Assembly: GCA_036898135.1 (NCBI GenBank)
Contig: CM072513.1
Location: 87,954,340 to 88,018,339 of the forward strand
Reading direction: 5' to 3'
From: Oncomelania hupensis
Lineage: Eukaryota; Mollusca; Gastropoda; Littorinimorpha; Pomatiopsidae
DNA length: 64,000 bases
Shown: positions 1 through 9,800 of the stretch, one piece after another
Position numbering within the stretch: position 1 is the stretch's first letter
How the letters are laid out: every line of letters starts with the position of its first letter
Translations under genes and position numbers: made by a program
The notes under the pieces: generated by a model
Told to the model about the DNA's origin: nothing
Database searches by the model: none
Seen by the model: only the letters and a program-made list of their open reading frames with translations

Positions 1-262
1 AGGTTGTGTGTAGGTGTATGTCAGAGATCTGTCCACCTAGGTTGTGTGTAGCTGTATGTCAGAGATCTGTCCACCCTAGGTTGTGTGTAGCTGTATGTCA
101 GAGATCTGTCCACCCTAGGTTGTGTGTAGCTGTATGTCAGAGATCTGTCCACCCTAGGTTGTGTGTAGCTGTATGCCCTCAGCAGCTTCCAACACTCCCA
201 TTAGGGCCAGCGTCGCTTTCGGGTCTCTGTAAGTTGAGTAGCAGTCCAAGAGCCACATAAGG
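1..262 (+). repeat. 39-bp tandem array joined to dispersed repeat C
   Basis: Four copies of a 39-bp unit containing 'gtcagagatctgtccaccct' begin at 1 (38 bp), 39, 78 and 117; a fifth starts at 156 and runs into unique sequence ('gtatgccctcagcagc...'). The same unique sequence, without tandem copies, recurs at 3455-3600, 14345-14500 and 63455-63640, so the array looks like expansion of the first part of a dispersed element (called repeat C here). It lies in a CCT4 intron. The reading frame across the array is only a by-product of a 39-bp period being divisible by three. Confidence 0.8.
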
Positions 263-774
263 CTTTTATTCTGTAGTGAAATTTGCATCTTGCACGTAAG
301 TAAATACGTTTTGTGACCTGGTCACCCAAGGGACACGGCACTGTTCTATTGCTGTTGGTCCTCGTTCATCCCAGGTAACATAAAGCGCTGTATCGCACCA
401 AAGGCTCTGCAAAGATTGTTGAGGTCTTTTTAGATGCAGCTACATTTTTTTTTAAGTATTGGTATTGTAGATTATGCAAAAATCCCATTTTTTTTTTTTT
501 TTTATTATTGTGCGTTTAAGAAAGTGGAAGAAATTGCACCCAAAATGTTAAACACCCAACTTTCAACAAAATACTTTAGGGCCCCGATGACATTATCAGA
601 GGGACCAGAATGATTTGTTTTGCTCAGTTGTGTTTTAATTTGGATTTTGAATTGTAACTTGTCAAATGCATAGAACATCAGAAAATATATTCTTACATTG
701 ATAGGGAAAGTTTGATTTGTGTATCTTGATAAAATAACTAGAGCAGGCTGTAATTTGTATCTTCCATTTTTCAG
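263..774 (+). other. CCT4 intron sequence, no further feature seen
   Basis: AT-rich intronic sequence with two poly-T tracts (about 446-455 and 487-503). It ends in a polypyrimidine stretch and the acceptor 'tttttcag' at 767-774. Nothing else is recognised. Confidence 0.6.
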
Positions 775-871
775 AGACGCAGTATCAGACTTGGCGCTGC
801 ATTTCTTGGCCAAGATGAAGATCATGGTCATCAAAGACATTGAGCGAGAAGACGTGGAGTTTGTATGCAAG
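775..871 (+). CDS. CCT4: CCT4 coding exon (apical domain part)
   Basis: This exon supplies the last base of an Arg codon, then [10 protein letters not shown] through [10 protein letters not shown]. The acceptor AG is at 773-774 and the donor GT at 872-873. It enters in phase 2 and ends on a complete codon. Confidence 0.93.
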
Positions 872-3800
872 GTGGGTCATGTAGTTCATTACAAATATAA
901 CATCTGTACAATTCAGGACAGCATGACTGGTATCAAGAAAATGACAAATCTAATCTTTTCCTTTTTTTTCCTTTTTTTTAATTATAAATCATTCACTCTT
1001 GGAGTTTGCCAGATACAACAATCTGGTACTGGCATACACGCTTGGTCTCCACAAAAACTCCAGACGATGGACATGGCACAGTCCCGGCGGGGAGCATCAC
1101 AACCAAATAGACTACATCATGGTCAAGAAACGCTTCAGATCAAGCATCAACATTGGCAGGACACGCACTTTTCCAGGAGCAGACATCGGAAGTGACCACG
1201 ATCTCATGATGATGTCTTTCCGGCTCCACTTGAAGAGAGTAAATACAGCAAAGTGCACTAGACTGAAGTTCGACCTGGACAAACTGCAAGACCCGGAGGT
1301 GGCAGAACTATTTCAGGCCACAATTGGAGGGAAATTTGCACCACTGCTCATTTTGGGGGCTGGTGAAGTAGATGTCAACACCATGACCACCACCTTCAAC
1401 TCGGCTGTGACAGATGCCGCCACTGAGATCCTTGGCAAGCACCGACCAAAGAAGAAGCCGTGGATCACACCTGAACTTTTGGATCTGTGTGATAAACGAA
1501 GAGAGATAAAAAAGAAAAAGAACACCTCACAGGGAGCTGACATCTACCGAAAAATCAACAATGACATCCGAAAAGGCATGCGCACAGTAAAGTAGAACTG
1601 GATAGAAGATCAATGCCAGGAAATAGAGAACAGTCTGAATAAGAACAACAGCAAGAAGGCCTACCAGACTGTGAAGCGGCTGACAAGTGTCAAACAGCCC
1701 AAAGTCTCCACGATCCAAAGCAAGTCTGGCATATTCCTTACAGAAGAACAAGAAGTCTTGGACAGATGGACAGAGTACTGCTCTGACCTTTACAACCATA
1801 CACCAAATGGAGACCCATCAGTTCTAGCATGTCCCGAGAACAGAGAAGAAGAAGAAATCCTCCCAATTCTCCGGGAAGAAGTTGAGGCAGCAGTGCAATC
1901 GCTAAAGAAAGGGAAGTCAGCGGGAGTGGACAACATACCTGCGGAACTGCTACAAGCAGGAGGAGAAGCGATGATTGATGCCCTCACCATTATCTGTAAC
2001 AAGATCTGGCAGAGTGGGGAGTGGCCTACACCATGGACCCAGTCGCTTGTCATCACTCTTCCCAAAAAAGGTAACCTTCAGGAGTGTGAAAATTACCGCA
2101 TCATCAGCCATCCCAGCAAGGTCCTCCTGAAAATAATACTCAACAGGTTGAAACCCCAAGCTGAACAAATCATAGCTGAAGAACAAGCAGGATTCAGGGC
2201 AGGGCGAAGTTCCACTGAGCAGATTTTCAACCTCAGAATAATCTGTGAGAAATACCTACAGCACCAACAACATTTATATCATGTGTTCATAGACTTCAAG
2301 AAGGCGTTTGACCGAGTCTGGCATGCAGCTCTATTGGCAACAATGAAAGTGTACCACATCAGCCCTAAAATTATTGAAGTCATCAAAAGCCTGTATGACA
2401 AGGCTACCAGTGCAGTCCTCCACAACAGCACCATCTGGAACTGGTTCAGAACAACAATCGGTATACGTCAAGGATGCCTACTCTCTCCAACACTCTTCAA
2501 CATCTTCCTAGAGCGCATCATGTCAGATGCTCTTGCAGACCATGAAGGCACAGTCAGCATAGGGGGTAGAGCAATCTCCAATTTTCGTTTTGCAGATGAC
2601 ATTGATGGATTGGCTGGAGAGGAACAAGAACTTGAACAGCTGGTACAGAGGCTTGACACCACCTCCAGAGCCTATGGAATGGAAATAAGTGCAGAGAAGA
2701 CCAAAATGATGACCAACACCAATGGCATCAACACAGACATCAAAGTCCAAGGCCAATCCCTCAACACAGTGCATATCTTCAAATATTTAGGAGCCATTGT
2801 ATCAGACAATGGATCCCGACAGGAAGTCCTCTCCAGGATCGCACAAACAACTGCTGCCCTGACAAGGTTGAAGCCCATTTGGAAAGACAGGACCATCAGT
2901 CTACATTCCAAAGTAAGACTGCTGTGCTCCCTTGTCATCTCCATCTTCTTATATGCTTGCGAAGCATGGACCCTCACAGCAGATCTCCAACGAAGAATAC
3001 AAAGCATGGAGATGAGGTGCTACAGAAGACTTCTGGGCATTTCCTATACCCAACACATCACCAACGACGAAGTCCAACAGACCATCACACAAGCCATTGG
3101 ACAACACGATAACCTGCTCACAGTGGTGAAGAAACGGAAACTCCAATGGTATGGCCACGTCACCAGATCATCAGGCCTTGCAAAGACTATTCTGCAAGGC
3201 ACAGTGCAAGGAGGTAGAAGAAGAGGGAGACCGAAAAAGAGGTGGGAGGACAACATTCGAGAATGACACTGAGCGAAGCCATCAGGGCTGCTGAGGACAG
3301 AGAAAGATGGAGTATGCTGGTTAAACGATCATCTGTGGTGCCCCTACGACCTTCGGGTGACAGGACAGGATAGGATAGGAAATCATTCAATGAATGTAAA
3401 ATGTATAGGCCAGTTTGCTGTAAACAGAGGACTTTGGTGGCCAGTGTGGGTGATCATGAAGCCTGGGCTATGTGTATGGTATGCTCTCAACAGCCTCTGA
3501 CGCACATTGGGGTCAGCATGTCCTGTGGGCCGACTGTTTCTATAAGCTTAGTAGCAGGCTGATTGTGGCTAAAGATCTATTCCACAGCTAACAACATAAC
3601 AATCCTTATCGTAGAAGCTTTTTAGCTTAATGCACCTTCAGTGTATATTATATGTTTGCTTATTGTGCTTTTTTGTCTGTTCAACAGTCCTTGGCCTGTC
3701 GCCCAATCGCCAGTGTGGACCACTTCTTGCCTGAGAACCTGGGCTCTGCAGAACTGGTGGAGGAGGTGCAGACCGGCACCAGCAAGATTGTTAAGGTAAT

Positions 3801-6800
3801 AAAGTCGCACCGACTTTTGTCAAGTCAGTATTTTGTTACTCCGCTGTTTATTTGTTTACCTAAAAGAAGGAAAAGTGACTGGCTTACAGTTCCGATCATT
3901 GAAGACTAAATGGCAGTGGCACGACTCTTCTATAGCAATACTGGGCTCCTTGGTGCCAGATTTTCTTCTTTTTATATTTGTAGGCAAGTTCTTTGCATTG
4001 GTGGATGGCTATCCTATCTTATCCGTTTAAATTGACCGGCGTACTCCATCTTTGTCCACAGCAACCCTCATGGTTGGCTAACCAAAGATAAATGTCTACT
4101 TTGTATTGGACGCTGACATTTTCAGTGTAAACAAAACAGCCCAGTCTCTTTGCATCCATCCCTCCCAATTGGCTGCTGCCAAGCCTTACAGTTTTTGTGT
4201 GTGTGTGCTTTGTACAGGTGACGGGTATCGCCAACCCAGGCCAGACTGTGTCCATACTTATCCGTGGATCTAACAAGCTGGTATTGGAGGAGGCTGATCG
4301 CTCGCTGCATGACGCTCTCTGTGTCATCCGTTGCCTTGTAAAGAAGAGGTATGTGCCCACCCGTGGGGAAGGAGGTTGGGGGGGTCTCATTGTAGTAGTG
4401 GGTACCATCATCCATTAGGCATGCCTACCCGTACGGAATTTCCGTATTTTTTCCAGAAATTTGAAAAACTCGGCAAGCGCTACGGAAAATACGGATACTT
4501 GTTTCACTTTCCGGAAATACATAAAAACACCGCGTGACATTTTTCCGAAGACGGCCGAAGCCGGTTTAATTCCGCAGTAGAGACACGTGGTATTGAAGTT
4601 TCTGGTAGAGGCAATGAAGTTTGCTGAACCAGTTTTTGCACAGTCGCAGTGAAGATCGGTGCTCGTGAGACAGAATTCAAAAGATGGCATCCAAACGAAT
4701 GGCTGAGCAAAGTGATTGTGAATCTGAATCTTCAAAGAAACCGCGCAAGGGGCAGACACATCTTGCCTCGTATTCGGATAAGTGTCCTTTCGTTATTCGC
4801 GGCAGCACTGACTCAAAAGTACGATTTGTGCCAACCAGTTTGGCATCTCCGCCGGTGATATGAACATCAAGCGGCACGCAGACGGCCCACAGCATATAAA
4901 GAATTACGAGGCTTTGGAGAAGAAAAACAAAATTGTGGCAGCAAATCAATCTATCACTGGATCCTTCTCATAATATCAAAAAGGATGAGTGCAAAAACAA
5001 TAGGTAGTAAAAGTAAATACGGAAATCGCAATAGTAATACTGAAATTTGAAAAAGCTAATACTGAAACTTCAAACTGAGGGTAGGCATGCCTGATCCATG
5101 TATTCATTCGGGTTATCAGTATATATACAGTTTAATTGAAGAAAATTTGTCCAAGTTTGAAATATACTAATAATCAGGGTGACACTGTTTTTAATAATTC
5201 CTTGTACCAAGACAAGGTATGGAAAATAAAAGAGTGTGATATTGTTTTTTAATACTGCATGGTGTAGACTGGTTATTTCCCTTGTGATGCAGTTGCTGTA
5301 TGTTGATCTTGAACAGCACTTGGTTGTCTCCCATGTCACTGACTCTGCTAGAGGAAAGACTTCAAGTTTACTTGCTTTCATAAGGTGTACTCCAGCTGAA
5401 TTTTTCAACCATTCCATATGGGGGTTGGGGGGGGGGGGGAGTGTGTGAGTCGTGCTTTTTGTGGAATTGGGCTGATGCACCTTATTTTAATGACAGCAGA
5501 CATTTTCCCCCTTATTGTATTCAGGAATATAAATCGATGACTTAGATGACCATGGTCTATCGGTGACCTCGCCATTTTTATAATTCTTTCACACAACCAG
5601 TTGGAAGAGCAGAACAAATAAGATATCCAATAAAAGTGTTCAGTTTTTAAACATAAACATAGGTATTGGTGTACAAAAGATCATATAAACAGGCATGCCT
5701 ACCAGTACGGAATTTCCGTATGTTTGCCGGAAATTTGACAAACTCGGCAAGCGCTTAGGAAAATATGCATATTTGTTTCACAGTCCTGAAATAAATTAAA
5801 ACAACATTGGGAAAAAAATTGAACTTGTTGGCCTGTGGTAATGCACCGCATGACTTTTTTCCAAAGACAGCCGAATCCGGTTTAATGCCGCAGTGCGCAG
5901 TCGCAGTAGAGACATGTGGCATAGAAGTTTCCGGTAGAAACACCGAAGTTTGCCGAACCAGTTTTTGCGCAATCGCAGTGAAGATTGCGGTGAGACAGAA
6001 TTCAAAACCAAACGAATGGCTAAGCGAAGTGATTGTGAATCTGAATCTTCAAAGAAACTGCGCAAGGGGCAGACATATATTTCCTGGTATTCGGAAAAGT
6101 GTCATTTCGTTATTCATGGCAGCACTGACTCAAAAGTACGATTTGTGCCAACCAGTTTAGCATCTCCGCCGGTTGTATGAACGGTATCAAGCGGCACATG
6201 GAAGGCCCACAGCATATTAAGAATTATGAGGCTTTGGAGAGAAAAAAAGAAGATTGTGGCAGCAAATCAATCTATCACTGGATTCTTCACATAATATCAA
6301 AAAGGATAAGTGCAAAAATAATGGGTAGTAAAAGTTAATACGGAAATCGTAATAATAGTAATACTGAAATTTGAAAAAGCTAATACTGAAACTTCAAATT
6401 GAGGGTAGGCATGCCTGTTTAAAAAATATTATTGCAATAAAAGAAATATAAATTTTAAAATGCATGTTTACGATGGATAATCCATTGTTGCCTGATAATT
6501 CCTTTGTGGACAGCAAGGAACATTTTGTGGGAGGAACACTTGTCTTCCAGTTACTGAGTAATATATCAACAAAACATAAAGGAAATGAACATTATTTTAT
6601 TGCTCAATAACCGTTTCACACAGTACAGTTGAGCAGCTGATAGCAGCTGTACCAGATCTCACACGGATTACTGACAAAAGCAGAGGTAACTGCACTCTTT
6701 TACTCTTGAGCAAGACCGGTTTATGCACTGCTTGACCCTTTACTGTCAGAGAAGACTCGGCACCCATATCTAGTTACCAAAGGCAGTAATGGAATAACAG

Positions 6801-9800
6801 CCATATGTGCTTTTTTGTGGCGTGAACTATTGACCCATCTCCTTTTTTTCTCAGGCATAAACGGCCGACACTGCAGTAAACTATTGTTGCAGAAAGCTTG
6901 CAGTGGTTTCTCACTGGCCCGTGTAGTGCAAAATCAGGATACTGCTAGCAGGCATGATTACCTGTACAGAATTTCAATATTTTTTCCGGAAATTTGAAAA
7001 ACTCCGCAAGCGCTATGGAAAATACGAATACTTGTTTCCCTGTCCGGAAATACGTAAAAACATTTGGGGAGGGAGGGGGGGTCGAACTCGTTGGCCTGTG
7101 GTAATGCGCCGCGTGAATATTTTTCGAAGACGGCCAGCCGGCCGAACCCGGTTTGATGCCGCAATGCGCAGTCGCAGTGAAGACGCGTGGCACCGAAGTT
7201 TCCGGTAGAGGCACCGAAGTTTGCGCAGTCGTAGTGAATATCGGTGCTCGTGAGACAGAATTCAAAACATGGCGTCCAAACTAATGGCTAAGCAAAGTGA
7301 TTGTGAATCTGAATCTTCAAAGAAATGGCGCAAGGGGCAGAAATATATTGCCTCGTATTCGGAAAAATGTCCTTTCGTTATTCGCGGCACACACCGACTC
7401 AACCAAAGCTTTTAGGTTTTGAGGTTAGTTCAGCCATGCTAGCTATAAATAGCTTCGCCGGTGCTTCTTTCCTTTCCTTTCACTGGAAGGGAGGGTGTAG
7501 GCAAGCTATAAATAGCCCGCAGCCAGCAAAATGTGGGGGAACTAAAGAGTGCTGCTCACATAGGCATTGAGCTGGTGTGGGTAGCACTGACTCAAAAGTA
7601 CGATTTGTGCCAACCAGTTTGGCATCTCCGCTGGTGATATGGAGGTCAAGCGGTACGTGGAAGCATTCAGCATATCAGGAATTACGAGGCTTTGGAGAAG
7701 AAAAAGAAGATTGTGGCAGCAAATCAATCGCTGGATTCTTCGTATAATATCATAAAGGATAAGTGCAAAAACAATAGGTAGTAAATAAGGAAATTGTAAT
7801 AGTAATACTAAAATTTGAAAAAGCTAATACTGAAACTTCAAATTGAGGGTAGGCATGCCTGTGCTAGTCCTAGCATCCATAAAAACTGTTACCCCACTCA
7901 TTTTGTGCAACAACGGTTTTTCTTCAAAAACTATGCCAACAAATGCAAATCTGATTTTGAAGCTTTGTCATCATAATGTTTATAGGTAAATACTATCAAA
8001 TAAGATAAAGTCAAAATTTTGTCGATGGCCTCATCATTATTATTATTACTACTTTGCTGCTTCTCAGGGCCCTTATTGCTGGCGGTGGTGCACCCGAGAT
8101 TGAGCTGGCCCTGCGCCTGGCTGCCTACTCCAACACCTTGACTGGCATGGAGCAGTACTGTTTCCGTGCCTTTGCCGAAGCGCTGGAGGTCATCCCCTTC
8201 ACTCTGGCCGAAAACGCCGGTCTCAACCCCATCTCCACGGTCACGGAGCTGCGCACCAGGCACGCTGAGGGAGAACTCACAGCTGGCATCAACGTCAGAA
8301 AGGTCTGTCATCGTTAGTTGTGTCGTTTGCAGTCTTCCAACAAACTATTTTGTTTGGCAAGGAGCAATCACAGACACTGGAGAGAAGCTGTGTAAAGATA
8401 AGCTTAGCTTTCTCTCTAAAACGACATCTGTGATGTCTGTTATCTAATCAGTAAATATGGTGGAGGTGGTGGTGTTCCAGAAACGTTTATGTCGTTGGGG
8501 AGAGAGGAATTTGGTAATACGGACATCTGAATAACGATTCCTCATTAGGGTTTTAAGTTGGCTGTCTTCCTTGGGAGTTTTTAACTGAAAAGTGGTCAAG
8601 CACCCGAGTGATGTTGAAGTCTTGGAAAAAGGTTAAGAATTATAACAGACCTAAAGCCCCGACCAGACCTACCAATTCTCATAAGATTTAACCGGTCAAA
8701 TGCTGCAATATGTTGTACAACAAGCTTGTGATAAAATCTCGAGCTAATCCATCGTAGATACGCCCCGAGTGTCTCGATCCATGGCCGTCCCCACCATCGA
8801 CAGAAGTTTTCGCCTCATCTGCTACTAAAACTGCTAAATAGGGCTGACAATCTTCTCTCTCACTCTCCCAACTGCTCCAACTTGAACTATTGGCCATAGC
8901 TTTTACAACATGTAGCAACAAGGGAGAGTTTTTAGATTTATGTCCCTGGACAGCCAAGGGGCAAGGGAGAGCACTACAGGAACAGGGAAAGAACCTATGA
9001 GCCAGCAGCAGAGAAAAACCAACTTCCACCTCTGTTGTATGCAATTCATTTTAGCCTGTGACCGGTTGCTCCGTTCGATCAGTACTGAGATTAAAACGCA
9101 TGGAACAAATTGTATGATTTAATGGGTGGTGTCTGATCGGGGAATAACTTAACACCCAACACCAATGGCTTGAACTTCTTTTTTTTTTTTTTTTACAACG
9201 TCCTATAAAGTTCAAATGTACTTGAGGTTTGTTTTTAGTTTTTTGTTTTTTCTTGTGTTTGTGGTTTCAGTGAACTCATTTGTGTGTTGTATTGTGCAGG
9301 GGGCCATCACCAACATCTTGGAGGAGAATGTCTTACAACCTCTCTGCTTGTCTCCACTAGCGCCATCACCCTGGCTTCAGAAACTGTGCGATGCATATTG
9401 AAAATAGATGACATAGTAAGTCCTGTTTTGGGGGGGGGGGGGGGACTCGCATGCATCCCCGCAAATATTTTTTCCAGATTTTTGCAAATCTGTGTGCGAG
9501 TCCTAAATTGTCCATAAATGACATTTTAAACAAATAATAATAATCCATCCAGCATCTGTCTGTGCAAAAACTTGCAAGTGATTAGTATCTCAAACATATT
9601 TCAACTATCACAACTAAACTCCGTAAGGTGGTGTATATCCATGAGACCTTGTACATGATCAGTGAATGAATGACTTCACTCCAAGGTCACAGGGTCAACA
9701 AATGTTAATAAAAAAAATAACAATAGTTCACAAAATTTCACTTTTTTATCTTAAAGTTATTAATATTTAACTTTAGATTCTTTGATGCATAATAGATAAT

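Larger units (their letters stand above)
872..3687 (+). other. CCT4 intron carrying a LINE insertion
   Basis: The intron runs from GT at 872 to AG at 3687. Most of it is the LINE at 996-3379; the remainder holds a repeat C copy (3455-3600) and unremarkable AT-rich sequence. Confidence 0.85.
4349..8067 (+). other. CCT4 intron with three related DNA transposons
   Basis: A 3.7-kb intron. Three copies of one hAT-like family occupy 4416-5093, 5690-6417 and 6949-7861. The spacers 5100-5683 and 6424-6942 show no recognised feature apart from a poly-G tract near 5428. Confidence 0.85.

Noticed and set aside
6..260. 84-codon frame with repeated VCQRSVHPRLCVA
   Set aside because: Arises because the tandem unit is 39 bp, a multiple of three; it lies in an intron and the same sequence elsewhere is not open.
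505..870. 121-codon minus-strand frame over the CCT4 exon
   Set aside because: Shadow of the real exon on the plus strand.
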